From Flavobacterium sp. ZT3R18 (GTDB lineage Bacteria; Bacteroidota; Bacteroidia; Flavobacteriales; Flavobacteriaceae): DNA of 64,000 nucleotides. Below are positions 35,203 through 44,803 of this stretch, piece after piece. Each line of letters starts with the position of its first letter. The stretch's first letter is position 1. The stretch is taken from assembly GCF_007097385.1 (NCBI RefSeq), contig NZ_VJZS01000010.1:42965-106964 (forward strand). Reading direction: 5' to 3'. A program made the position numbers and the translations under genes. A model generated the notes under the pieces. The model saw only the letters and a program-made list of their open reading frames with translations. It did not search any database and had not been told where the DNA came from.

Positions 35203-38200
35203 ATGACACATAAAATCATTAATTTTTCAGTAAACAACAAACTGATTACAGGAGTTTTATTATCCATTTTTGTCCTGTTCGGAATCTATTCATTCACACA
35301 ATTAAGTGTAGATGCATTGCCAGATGTGACCAATAACCAAGTGCAAGTAATAACCAATGCACCCAATTTAGCTACCCAAGAAGTAGAGCAATTTATCACG
35401 TATCCATTAGAAACCGAGTTTAAATCGTTGTCGGATATGGTTGAGTTGCGCAGTACAAGCCGTTCTGGTTTGTCTGTAATTACAATTGTTTTTAAAGACA
35501 ATGTACCCGTAAATATTGCTCGCCAACGGGTTGATGAAAAAATAAAAATGGCAACGGATAATATTCCGAAGCAATATGGTATGCCCGAATTATTGCCACC
35601 AACTACTGGACTTGGCGAGATTTTTCAATATGTATTGGTTCCCCAAAAAGGCTATGAAAATAAATACAATCTTACAGAATTGCGAACGATTCAAGATTGG
35701 ATTGTGCGTCGTCAATTATTAGGTACCGTTGGTGTTGTGGACGTGAGTAGTTTTGGAGGTAAACTAAAACAATATGAAGTGTCAGTAAAACCGGAACGGT
35801 TGGCTGCTAATAATCTTACGCTTATTGATGTTTTTGATGCTCTGCAAAACAACAACGAAAACACAGGTGGAAGCTATATTGACAAAGGCCCCAATATTTA
35901 TTTTATTCGTGGCGAAGGATTAATCCAAAACATGGATGACATTAATAATGTTGTAGTAAAAAATAATTCGGGTGTTCCTATTTTAATAAAAGATATTGCC
36001 GAAGTTAAATTTGGATTTGCACCTCGTTACGGAGCAATGACCAGAAACGGAAGAGGAGAAACAGTAGGAGGAGTTGTTCTAATGCAAAAAGGAGAGAACG
36101 CCGTTAGAGTTATTGAACGCGTAAAAGAAAGAATGAAATCTATCGAAAAATCTTTGCCAAAAGGCGTGAAAATTGATGTTTTTGTAGATAGAACTAAACT
36201 TATTGAGAAAACGGTTAGTACAGTTTCTACTAATTTATTGGAAGGGGCTTTAATTGTAATATTAGTTTTAGTATTGTTTTTAGGAAGTTTGAGAGCTGGC
36301 TTAATTGTGGCTTCTGTAATTCCGTTAGCGATGCTTTTTGCCATAATTATAATGAATCTATTTGGGTTGAGCGCCAATTTGATGAGTATGGGTGCTTTAG
36401 ATTTTGGTTTAATAGTTGACGGTGCCGTAATTGTTGTTGAAGCCACTTTGCATATTTTTTCAAAGCATTATAAGAATGATACCCTCTCTCAAAATAAAAT
36501 GGATCATGAAGTCATTAAAAGCTCATCTAAAATTATGAGTAGTGCCATTTTTGGGCAAATTATTATTTTGATTGTATATATTCCTCTCTTTGTTTTGAGC
36601 GGTGTTGAAGGCAAAATGTTTATGCCGATGGCTCAAACGGTAAGTTTTGCAATTGTAGGAGCGTTACTGCTTTCGCTTACGTATGTGCCTTGGGCGAGTA
36701 GCATTTTTTTAAGTAAAAAGATTAGCAATAAACCCAATTTTACAGACAGGTTCATCAAAAAACTGAACAATTGGTATCAACCTGTTTTAGTTCTTGCATT
36801 AAAAAGAAAATTTGAAGTTATAGGGATTGCAGTTTTTTTATTCATTGCCTCATTATTTATTTTCAATTCATTGGGAGGCGAATTTATTCCCGAATTAGAT
36901 GAAGGTGATTTTGCTATGAATTACACCATTAGACAAGGAAGTAGTTTGCCACAAAGCATTCAAGTAGGGACTCAATTAGAAAAATTAGCACTTACATTTC
37001 CAGAAGTAAAAGAAGTAGTTAGTAAAATAGGTACCAGTGAAATTCCAACCGACCCAATGCCAATCGAAAGCGCCGATATCATTATGGTAATGAAAGACAA
37101 AAAAGAATGGACAACAGCTAATAATAAAGAAGATTTAGCCGATAAAATGAACGAAAAATTGAGTCAAATTCCGGGTTGTAATTTATCGTTTGAGCAACCC
37201 ATTCAAATGCGTTTCAATGAACTGATTGCAGGGGTAAAATCGGATATTGCCATAAAAATATTTGGAGATGACTTGGATAAACTCTTTTCAGAAGCCAATA
37301 AATCGGTTCCGATTATTAGTGGAATAGAGGGTTTGACTGATATTAAAGTAGAGCAAGTTACGGGAATGCCCCAATTGGTAGTAAATTATAACCGAAATAA
37401 AATTGCTCAATATGGTTTGAATGTTGCCGAAGTGAACCGGATTTTGAATACCGCTTATGCAGGGGGAACAACGGGGGTAGTGTATGAAGGCGAGCGTAAA
37501 TTTGATTTGGTCGTTCGTATTCCTAAAAATGAGAATACCGACATAGATGCTTTAAAATCATTGTTAATACCAACTCCAAAAGGGAATCAAATTCCATTGA
37601 ACGAAGTCGCTGAAATCACTTTTAAAACTGCGCCATCACAAATAAGTAGGGAGGAAGCACAGCGAAGAATTGTTATCGAAGCCAATGTACGCGGTCGAGA
37701 TGTAGAAAGTGTGGTTTTGGAAATTCAGAAGAAATTAGATGCCAAACTAAAATTGCCAGAAGGTTATTTTATAAAATATGGAGGACAATTTCAGAATCTA
37801 CAGGAGGCAAAAGGAAGATTGCAATTGGCCGTTCCTGTTGCGCTTTTGCTTATTTTCTTTTTGCTCTTTTTGTCGTTCCGCTCTCTCAAAGAAGCCACTA
37901 TAATTTTCTCCGCAATTCCTTTGGCCTCTATTGGCGGAATTTTCGCTTTATGGATACGTGGAATGAATTTTAGTATTTCGGCAGGAGTTGGTTTTATTGC
38001 TCTTTTTGGGGTTGCTGTTCTTAACGGAATAGTGCTGATTAGCTATTACAATCAACTAAAAGAAGAAGGCGAAGACAATTTATTGCAACGCATCTACAAA
38101 GGAAGCAGCGCCCGATTGAGACCAATTTTAGCAACAGCTACAGTGGCTTCATTAGGTTTTCTGCCAATGGCATTAAGTACAAGTGCAGGTGCCGAAGTTC

Positions 38201-39504
38201 AAAAACCATTGGCAACGGTGGTTATTGGCGGGTTGTTAACTTCAACATTGCTGACTTTATTTGTTTTACCCGTTTTGTATTATTTGGTAATGTCTTCAAA
38301 AAAAATAAAGATAAATCCGAAAATTGCATCCATTGTTGTTTTGCTTTTTAGTTTTTATTCTTTTAATGCTAATGCCCAAAATAGTCCTTTGCAATTAAAT
38401 GATGCGTTGCAATCTGCATTAAAAAATTATCCAACAATGCAACAGGCTAGTTTGCAAACAGAGCAACAACAAGCATTAACAAAAACAGCTACAGTTTTAG
38501 ACCCATTTAATATCAATAGCAATTTGGGTCAGATGAACAGTAAAGTGTTTGATTACAATGTGGGAGTGGCTCAAAGCTTCAAATTATCGAATAAAGCGGA
38601 TAGAAATCTTTTGAATCAAAATGTTACTGTTGCCAAATCATTTGAAGCTGTAACCAAAAATGAATTGATTAAAAATGTTTCAAGTGCCTATTTCTTTTGG
38701 ATTTACAATGTGCAACAGTATAATTTGTTACTAGAGATAGATAACATTTTTTCAGATTATGAAAAGTATGCCGACAAGAAATTTCAACTAGGCGAAAGCA
38801 ATAAACTGGAAAAAATAAATGCCACATTGCAGCACAAAGATTTAAAAATGAAATTGGCAGAGGTAAATACCCAAGTGTCTTTTTATTTGGTTGAATTGCA
38901 AAAATGGACAGGAAATAATACGGTTTACCAAGCACCGGTAAAGTATGAAGCTTTGGCAGAAATTAATTTAAGAGACAGTACATTAGTTAAAAAACATCCG
39001 GTTTTACAGTTTTTGCAACAGCAAATTATTGCGAAAGAATTAGCCATAAAATCAGAAAAGGCAAAAGCAAATCCATCATTCAATGTTGGGGTAAATGCAC
39101 AAAGTTTGGACAAAGAAAATCCGTTTTATTTTGGAAGCGTAGGTATTAATATTCCATTATTCAGAAATGGAATTGAAGCAAAAACACAAGTGGCAAAATT
39201 AGAAACCGAAATCGCTAAAAAAGAACTAGAGAAATCACAACAGGAATTAGCAACGATCTATTTGCAACAATACCAACTGCAAAAACAGTATTCGGGACAA
39301 CTCAATTATTATAAAACGGAGGGAATTCCAATGGCAGAAACGATTGTCATCTCTGCCCAACGGTTATACAAATCGGGAGATATCGGTTATATCGAATATA
39401 CCCAAAACCTGAAAGATGCCAATAAAATCAAAAATGATTATTTGACCGCAATGAACAATTACAATCAAACGATAATCAACATTCAATATTTATTAAACAA
39501 ATAA
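35203..39504 (+). CDS. CzcA/CusA-type RND metal pump fused to a TolC-like domain
   Basis: This 1433-aa fusion has the inner-membrane RND pump at residues 1-1035: TM4 reads DFGLIVDGAVIVVE with the two Asp and one Glu of CzcA-type proton relays, and GGEFIPELDEGDF opens the second periplasmic half. Then comes a hydrophobic linker with a signal-peptide look ending NANAQ (about 1045-1063). A TolC/OEP domain follows with long coiled-coil helices (about 1065-1433). Such fusions occur in Bacteroidota. The linker may be cut by signal peptidase to free the outer-membrane part. The adaptor gene is 9 nt downstream. Confidence 0.92.
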   Translation: MTHKIINFSVNNKLITGVLLSIFVLFGIYSFTQLSVDALPDVTNNQVQVITNAPNLATQEVEQFITYPLETEFKSLSDMVELRSTSRSGLSVITIVFKDNVPVNIARQRVDEKIKMATDNIPKQYGMPELLPPTTGLGEIFQYVLVPQKGYENKYNLTELRTIQDWIVRRQLLGTVGVVDVSSFGGKLKQYEVSVKPERLAANNLTLIDVFDALQNNNENTGGSYIDKGPNIYFIRGEGLIQNMDDINNVVVKNNSGVPILIKDIAEVKFGFAPRYGAMTRNGRGETVGGVVLMQKGENAVRVIERVKERMKSIEKSLPKGVKIDVFVDRTKLIEKTVSTVSTNLLEGALIVILVLVLFLGSLRAGLIVASVIPLAMLFAIIIMNLFGLSANLMSMGALDFGLIVDGAVIVVEATLHIFSKHYKNDTLSQNKMDHEVIKSSSKIMSSAIFGQIIILIVYIPLFVLSGVEGKMFMPMAQTVSFAIVGALLLSLTYVPWASSIFLSKKISNKPNFTDRFIKKLNNWYQPVLVLALKRKFEVIGIAVFLFIASLFIFNSLGGEFIPELDEGDFAMNYTIRQGSSLPQSIQVGTQLEKLALTFPEVKEVVSKIGTSEIPTDPMPIESADIIMVMKDKKEWTTANNKEDLADKMNEKLSQIPGCNLSFEQPIQMRFNELIAGVKSDIAIKIFGDDLDKLFSEANKSVPIISGIEGLTDIKVEQVTGMPQLVVNYNRNKIAQYGLNVAEVNRILNTAYAGGTTGVVYEGERKFDLVVRIPKNENTDIDALKSLLIPTPKGNQIPLNEVAEITFKTAPSQISREEAQRRIVIEANVRGRDVESVVLEIQKKLDAKLKLPEGYFIKYGGQFQNLQEAKGRLQLAVPVALLLIFFLLFLSFRSLKEATIIFSAIPLASIGGIFALWIRGMNFSISAGVGFIALFGVAVLNGIVLISYYNQLKEEGEDNLLQRIYKGSSARLRPILATATVASLGFLPMALSTSAGAEVQKPLATVVIGGLLTSTLLTLFVLPVLYYLVMSSKKIKINPKIASIVVLLFSFYSFNANAQNSPLQLNDALQSALKNYPTMQQASLQTEQQQALTKTATVLDPFNINSNLGQMNSKVFDYNVGVAQSFKLSNKADRNLLNQNVTVAKSFEAVTKNELIKNVSSAYFFWIYNVQQYNLLLEIDNIFSDYEKYADKKFQLGESNKLEKINATLQHKDLKMKLAEVNTQVSFYLVELQKWTGNNTVYQAPVKYEALAEINLRDSTLVKKHPVLQFLQQQIIAKELAIKSEKAKANPSFNVGVNAQSLDKENPFYFGSVGINIPLFRNGIEAKTQVAKLETEIAKKELEKSQQELATIYLQQYQLQKQYSGQLNYYKTEGIPMAETIVISAQRLYKSGDIGYIEYTQNLKDANKIKNDYLTAMNNYNQTIINIQYLLNK

Positions 39505-39513
39505 AATACAGCG

Positions 39514-40668
39514 ATGAAAAATAATATAATAATCATACTCTTTTTGTTTTTAGGTCTAATCTCTTGCAAAAAAAGTGCTAATGAAGAAACAATTGTCAAT
39601 GATTCGAAGGAGGTAGTAGCAGAAAAAACTGTTGTGACTTTTACAGATGCACAAATCAAAGCGATTGACTTGCAGTTAGGTGATTTTGAAAAGAAAAACC
39701 TAACGACAACATTAAAAATAAATGGAAAATTATCGTTACCTCCACAACATCAAGCACAAGTGAGCATATTGACAGGTGGCGTTGTGAAAAACATTTTGGT
39801 TCAAGAAGGCGAGTTTGTAAATGACGGGCAACCATTGGCAACCATTGTTAATACGGAAGTGATACAATTGCAACAGGATTATTTAGAAAATAATGCCAAT
39901 CTTAATTATTTGGAAAAAGAATACCAACGCCAAAAAGAATTGAGAGACGATAATATCAATGCTGGGAAAACCTATCAGCAAGCACAAAGAGAATTGCAAA
40001 TTGCGCAGGCCAAAAAAGAAACCTTACGATCTAAATTGGCACAATTAGGTATCAACGCAAGTAAGCTAACATCAAAAAATATTGCTTCGAGTATTGCTAT
40101 TTCAGCACCAATAAGCGGTTATATTCAACACATTAATTTGAGCATGGGAAAATTTGCCGATGCGAATGCCGTATTGTTTGAAATAATCGACAATCGTTTT
40201 TTGCATTTGGATTTAAAAGTTTTTGAGAAAGACATTCACAAAATAAAAATCGGACAAGAAATAGTATTTAGTGATGCAAATGATGTTTCTCATACACACC
40301 CAGCCAAAATTTATGCCATCAATAAAGCATTTGAACCCAACGAACAAGCGGTATTGGTACACGCTAAAATAAATGAAACTACAGAGACTCTCTTACCGGG
40401 AATGTATGTAGAGGCGAGAGTTAAAATTGATAATAACAACACAACGGCACTGCCAACGGAAGCTATCGTCAACAATGGTAACGATCATTTTATCTTTATT
40501 TCTAAAGGAAAAAATACGTTTAAACAAATAAAAGTAAATATTGGCACCACCGATTTGGGATTTACCGAAGTTAAAGTAATTGATGAAGTTAAAGGTAATA
40601 CAAAAGTAGTAATCAAAGGAGCCTATTATTTATTATCGGATCTAACAAAAGGAAGCGGAGAAGAATAA
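39514..40668 (+). CDS. RND efflux periplasmic adaptor lipoprotein (CzcB-like)
   Basis: This 384-aa lipoprotein has the lipobox GLISC (Cys19). It shows the membrane-fusion layout: a barrel-sandwich half at about residues 80-110, a coiled-coil hairpin (about 115-175, rich in K, E and Q), the second half of the barrel-sandwich (ISAPISGYIQ), then beta-barrel and membrane-proximal domains. It links the RND pump to its TolC part. After the stop, the same frame stays open for 15 codons with two Cys. Confidence 0.93.
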   Translation: MKNNIIIILFLFLGLISCKKSANEETIVNDSKEVVAEKTVVTFTDAQIKAIDLQLGDFEKKNLTTTLKINGKLSLPPQHQAQVSILTGGVVKNILVQEGEFVNDGQPLATIVNTEVIQLQQDYLENNANLNYLEKEYQRQKELRDDNINAGKTYQQAQRELQIAQAKKETLRSKLAQLGINASKLTSKNIASSIAISAPISGYIQHINLSMGKFADANAVLFEIIDNRFLHLDLKVFEKDIHKIKIGQEIVFSDANDVSHTHPAKIYAINKAFEPNEQAVLVHAKINETTETLLPGMYVEARVKIDNNNTTALPTEAIVNNGNDHFIFISKGKNTFKQIKVNIGTTDLGFTEVKVIDEVKGNTKVVIKGAYYLLSDLTKGSGEE

Positions 40669-40731
40669 AATAGTAATTCTAAAGACTGTAGTACTGGTTG
40701 TTATGTTGTAATTTTGATATAAATTAAAGAA

Positions 40732-42723
40732 ATGAATAATACATTTAAAGAAATTAAAAATATAAAACGGGATGAACCTGATAGCTGTTGTTCCAGTCAC
40801 AATGAACACGTACATTCGGATTCAGATAGTCACGATCACGAGCATGATCATTCGCACGGGGAGGGAAGTTATTTTCAAATGTTTTTTCCTGCTGTAATTT
40901 CTTTTTGTCTATTGTTGATTGCCATTGTTTTTGATAATTATTTTCCTCAAACGTGGTTTAGTGGTTGGATCCGGATAGGTTGGTATATTGCTGCCTATTT
41001 TCCAGTTGGATTTCCGGTGGTAAAAGAAGCATTCGAAAGCATTCGGAAAGGCGATGTCTTTTCAGAATTTCTATTGATGGGTATTGCAACTATTGGAGCG
41101 TTTGCGATTGGGCAATTCCCAGAAGGGGTAGCTGTTATGTTATTTTATGGCATTGGCGAAATTGTTCAAAGTCTAGCGGTCAAAAGAGCCAAGTCAAACA
41201 TCAAATTATTGTTGGATCAAAGACCTGATTCGGCTACAGTTTTGGAGGGAGAAACTACTATTTCCAAAAAGGCTTCTGAAATTAACATTGGGGCGATCAT
41301 TCAATTAAAACCGGGTGAGAAACTGGCTTTAGACGGAAAATTGATTTCTGAAAGTGCTACTTTTAATACTGCGGCTTTAACAGGTGAAAGTAAACCAGAT
41401 ACTAAGAAAAAAAATGAGAGCGTTTTGGCTGGAATGATTAACCTGAATACTGTTGCAGTGGTCGAAGTTACGACTGCTTATACGGATAGTAAACTCTCGA
41501 AAATCTTAGAAATGGTGCAAGAGGCAACAGCTAAAAAAGCACCAACCGAATTGTTTATTCGAAAGTTTGCTAAAATCTACACGCCTTTTGTTGTCTTTTT
41601 GGCTATTGCTATTTGTCTATTGCCATTTGTCTTTTTAGATAATTATGTGTTTAAAGATTGGTTGTACCGAGCACTGGTTTTCTTGGTGATTTCCTGTCCT
41701 TGTGCTTTAGTGATTTCTATTCCGTTAGGATATTTTGGCGGGATTGGTGCTGCGAGTAAAAACGGAATTCTGGTCAAAGGTTCCAATTTTCTCGATATAA
41801 TGGCGTCTATTCAAGTGGTCGTTATGGACAAAACAGGGACGCTGACCAAAGGGGTTTTCAAAGTGCAAAAAGTAGTAGCACTAGGAGTTTCAGAAGAAGA
41901 TTTAATTCAATACACAGCAGCATTAGAATCGAAATCTACGCATCCTGTCGGAACTGCGATTGTAGAATATGCAAAAGGATCGGATAAAAATCTAAAAATT
42001 ACTGATGTAGAAGAAATTGCAGGGCACGGGCTTAAAGGAAAAGTGGAAGGGAATGAAATATTGGCGGGAAATGTAAAACTGATGCAGCAATTCGGTATCA
42101 GTTATGATCCTGAAATTGACAATACACCCTTTACAATTATAGTTGTTGCTATAAATAAAGTGTATTCAGGTTATTTTTTAATTGCTGATGAGATCAAAGA
42201 AGATGCCAAAACAGCCATTCAAAGCTTGCATAAAATAAATGTCAAAACGGTTATACTTTCGGGAGATAAACAAGCCGTTGTTGATGCTGTTGCAAAAGAG
42301 TTAAATATCGATTTGGCTTACGGAGATTTATTGCCTGAAAATAAAGCAGAACAAGTAGAAGCCTTAAAATTGCAAAATCAAAAGGTAGCGTTCGTTGGAG
42401 ATGGTGTAAATGACGCCCCAGTGATTGCACTTGCCGATGCTGGAATTGCAATGGGCGGTTTGGGAAGTGATGCTACTATTGAAACGGCGGATATCGTTAT
42501 TCAAAACGACCAACCCTACAAAATATATACAGCCATAAACATTGGTAAGAAAACAAAACAAATTGTTTATCAAAACATTGGTTTGGCATTTGCAGTAAAA
42601 GCAATTGTGTTAACCCTTGGTGCAGGAGGATTAGCCACAATGTGGGAAGCCGTTTTTGCCGATGTTGGTGTAGCCTTGTTGGCGATTTTAAACGCAGTTA
42701 GAATTCAGAGGATGAAGTTTTAG
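40732..42723 (+). CDS. Zn/Cd/Pb-type P1B ATPase (ZntA/CadA-like)
   Basis: This 663-aa metal-exporting ATPase has the metal-site motif CPC in helix 6 (ISCPCALVIS, about residue 320), the phosphorylation site DKTGTLTKG (about residue 366) and GDGVNDAP. The N-terminus lacks an HMA domain. Instead it carries a CC pair and a His-rich run (HDHEHDHSH), suggesting Zn or Cd handling. The last 35 residues are repeated, with only silent changes, at 43047-43160. Confidence 0.95.
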   Translation: MNNTFKEIKNIKRDEPDSCCSSHNEHVHSDSDSHDHEHDHSHGEGSYFQMFFPAVISFCLLLIAIVFDNYFPQTWFSGWIRIGWYIAAYFPVGFPVVKEAFESIRKGDVFSEFLLMGIATIGAFAIGQFPEGVAVMLFYGIGEIVQSLAVKRAKSNIKLLLDQRPDSATVLEGETTISKKASEINIGAIIQLKPGEKLALDGKLISESATFNTAALTGESKPDTKKKNESVLAGMINLNTVAVVEVTTAYTDSKLSKILEMVQEATAKKAPTELFIRKFAKIYTPFVVFLAIAICLLPFVFLDNYVFKDWLYRALVFLVISCPCALVISIPLGYFGGIGAASKNGILVKGSNFLDIMASIQVVVMDKTGTLTKGVFKVQKVVALGVSEEDLIQYTAALESKSTHPVGTAIVEYAKGSDKNLKITDVEEIAGHGLKGKVEGNEILAGNVKLMQQFGISYDPEIDNTPFTIIVVAINKVYSGYFLIADEIKEDAKTAIQSLHKINVKTVILSGDKQAVVDAVAKELNIDLAYGDLLPENKAEQVEALKLQNQKVAFVGDGVNDAPVIALADAGIAMGGLGSDATIETADIVIQNDQPYKIYTAINIGKKTKQIVYQNIGLAFAVKAIVLTLGAGGLATMWEAVFADVGVALLAILNAVRIQRMKF

Positions 42724-42737
42724 ATAAAATAAAGTTT

Positions 42738-43040
42738 ATGGGAATAGAATTAGAATTAATAATACTATTGATTATACAGACAATTGGTAGTTCGTTTTTT
42801 GCAAAATTTGAAATAGAAACATCTGTCCTAAAAAAAGTATTCAAATGGCTGACTATTGATGCTGTTACCATTGGTTTATACTATTTAATAAACCATTATG
42901 CAATTCTGTTTCCAGTAATAATGATTGCAATAGGCTCAATTGTACATTTCAGAATTTGCAAAAAAAATGGAATTGATCCGTTCTTAGCTACGCCAAGAAA
43001 AAAATATTACAAATTAAGAGGATGGAAATGGAAAGAATAG
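42738..43040 (+). CDS. small membrane protein of unknown function
   Basis: This 100-aa protein has three hydrophobic segments (about residues 4-20, 38-52 and 53-72) and a basic C-terminus (CKKNGIDPF, then TPRKKYYKLRGWKWK). I recognise no functional family. It starts 14 nt after the ATPase and ends where a second copy of the ATPase 3' end begins. It therefore appears to sit between two homologous ends, as if brought in by recombination. Confidence 0.6.
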   Translation: MGIELELIILLIIQTIGSSFFAKFEIETSVLKKVFKWLTIDAVTIGLYYLINHYAILFPVIMIAIGSIVHFRICKKNGIDPFLATPRKKYYKLRGWKWKE

Positions 43041-43160
43041 CTAATTCTTGGAGCAGGAGGTTTAGCCACAATGTGGGAAGCAGTTTTTGCAGATGTTGGG
43101 GTAGCTTTGTTGGCTATTTTAAATGCAGTACGGATTCAGAGAATGAAGTTTTTAGAGTAG
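43041..43160 (+). pseudogene. detached 3' end of a second P1B ATPase gene
   Basis: Reading from 43047, 35 codons encode exactly the same residues as the end of the ATPase at 40732-42723 (LGAGGLATMWEAVFADVG and onward, to QRMKF), then Leu-Glu-stop. The DNA differs at about a dozen positions, all silent. It is therefore the tail of a diverged allele and not a fresh copy. No start codon or upstream part is left. Confidence 0.9.
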
Positions 43161-43164
43161 ATTA

Positions 43165-43201
43165 AAAAGAGGATGTTTGTAACAAATAAACATCCTTTTT
43201 G
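43165..43201 (+). terminator. terminator after the ATPase remnant
   Basis: AGGATGTTT (43170-43178) and AAACATCCT (43188-43196) form a 9-bp stem flanked by A-rich and T5 runs. It probably belonged to the original ATPase operon. Confidence 0.85.
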
Positions 43202-43288
43202 ATTTATTTGTATTAGGTTTTTAACACGTTGTTAGCAATCAATCAATATAAATTGATTAATTTTGGATTGAAATAAGAAAAAGTAAAA

Positions 43289-43657
43289 ATGAATAAATTT
43301 CACATTTTAGTAATCCTACTATTTGGCTTCTTGCTGATGCCAGATGGTGTTTTTGCTTGTGAAAAAAACTCAACAAAACATTCTTCCAGAAAAGAGATTT
43401 CTTCTAAAACGTGTAATGACGATTGTTGTAAAAAGGACAGTCATTCAAAAAACAAAAACCACGAAGGTTGTGGTGGTAAATGCGATCATTCGAAATGCGG
43501 TTGTGCTTCTTCTTGCAATACATCTATTTCGATTACTGAATGGAACATCAATATTAATCTTTTTAATTTCTCTTCAGTAAAACAAAAATTTCACAATTTT
43601 GAAACCTCCATTTCTTCTGGTTTCAATTCCTTATGGCTTATACCAAAAATAGGTTAG
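43289..43657 (+). CDS. exported Cys/His-rich metal-binding-like protein
   Basis: This 122-aa protein has a signal peptide ending VFAC at about residue 24. The middle (about residues 37-80) is crowded with Cys, His and Lys (DDCCKK, EGCGGKCDHSKCGC, SSC), which fits periplasmic binding of copper, zinc or cadmium. The C-terminal 40 residues lack cysteines. I know no named family. It stands alone between a terminator and a degraded region inside the metal island. Confidence 0.65.
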   Translation: MNKFHILVILLFGFLLMPDGVFACEKNSTKHSSRKEISSKTCNDDCCKKDSHSKNKNHEGCGGKCDHSKCGCASSCNTSISITEWNININLFNFSSVKQKFHNFETSISSGFNSLWLIPKIG

Positions 43658-44028
43658 TTTCAAATTTTGACAGCCATAATTGCGTCAAATAACAAGTATT
43701 TTTTGCTTTAAAATCATTTCTTTTCTGACCAATCTAATTTCAAAAATATAGCTTGTTATGCTATCATTTTGTTATTGTTTAGATAGTTTAATATTACGGT
43801 TTGGATCAAAGATATTTTTTTAATCATTGTCTTAAACAGTTGTGAATTGATAAAAGCTCCAAAACTATCGGTAGCAGTTTATTATCAATACTGTCCGATG
43901 TAATATACCAATTGGTTAAGCAAAAAAAACACAAATTAAAACCCTAGCATGGCTCATGAATATTGAGTTACGCAAAAACAGTTGAAAACAATAAAACACC
44001 TAGTAGAAACAATTAAAATACTAAAAAA
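43658..44028. other. intergenic region with a decayed gene fragment
   Basis: Apart from the fragment described at 43841-43970, no gene or clear regulatory signal is seen. Confidence 0.5.
43841..43970 (+). pseudogene. decayed DUF3347-like fragment
   Basis: One frame reads YYQYCPM, then a stop, then NWLSKKNTN, a stop and NP. The intact DUF3347 lipoprotein at 44804 shows YQDFCPMA, IWISEVKDIKNPYYG in the same order. The fragment therefore looks like the 3' part of a related gene broken by nonsense mutations. Confidence 0.45.
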
Positions 44029-44613
44029 ATGAAAACAGTAATTATCGTATTAACTGCATTTTTTGCATTTAGTACAACAGTAATAGCTCAAACAGATACT
44101 GAATCTATAAAAAAAGAAGCTCAAAAAACAACTTACAGTTGCCCGATGCATGCAGAAGAAGTTAGCCTGATAGAGGGAGGTTGTAGTAAATGTGGGATGA
44201 AAATGGTAAAAACCACGGAACGAAAATACAATCACGCTGTAAAAGGTAGTCAAGCAAGTAGTGAGCTTGTTACAAAATATGTATGCACAATGGATGGTGC
44301 CATTTCTGATAAACCAGGAAATTGTCCTAAATGTGGTATGGGTATGGTACCACAAGAAGTTCAAAAAACTACTTACACCTGTCCTATGCATCCTGATGAA
44401 GTGAGTCTAATAGAAGGTGGATGTAGCAAATGCGGAATGAAAATGGTAAAAACCACGGAACGAAAATACAATCACGCTGTAAAAGGTAGTCAAGCAAGTA
44501 GTGTTGTTGTTACAAAATATGTTTGCACAATGGATGGTGCCATTTCTGACAAACCAGGGAAATGTCCCAAATGTGGGATGGAAATGAATAAAGAAGAGGG
44601 TCATAAACGCTAA
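44029..44613 (+). CDS. exported heavy-metal-binding-domain protein with internal duplication
   Basis: This 194-aa protein has a signal peptide ending VIAQ. Four heavy-metal-binding modules follow, of the form CPMH...GGCSKCGMKM or CTMD...CPKCGM. Modules 1-2 and 3-4 are copies of one 80-residue unit, and the DNA offset is 240 bp with a 67-bp exact stretch (44197-44263 versus 44437-44503). Such domains bind Cu or Zn near RND adaptors. The recent duplication doubles the number of metal sites. Confidence 0.85.
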   Translation: MKTVIIVLTAFFAFSTTVIAQTDTESIKKEAQKTTYSCPMHAEEVSLIEGGCSKCGMKMVKTTERKYNHAVKGSQASSELVTKYVCTMDGAISDKPGNCPKCGMGMVPQEVQKTTYTCPMHPDEVSLIEGGCSKCGMKMVKTTERKYNHAVKGSQASSVVVTKYVCTMDGAISDKPGKCPKCGMEMNKEEGHKR

Positions 44614-44655
44614 CCGCAACTTATGAAATTTCAATATCTTTCTATTTCAATTATT

Positions 44656-44687
44656 AGCACATTGTAAACTGTTATTAGCAATGTGCT
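44656..44687 (+). terminator. probable terminator of the metal-binding gene
   Basis: AGCACATTG and CAATGTGCT form a perfect 9-bp stem with a 14-nt loop. The following T-run is interrupted by G, so the call is moderate. Confidence 0.5.
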
Positions 44688-44803
44688 TGTTTGTAATTTT
44701 AATGTTAAATAGAAAAAGGAATAGGTTTAATAAAAATAGATTTTTTTTAAAAAAAATACTGCCAATAGCAGTACAATGTTCAATAATTTAAAATGTAATA
44801 AAA

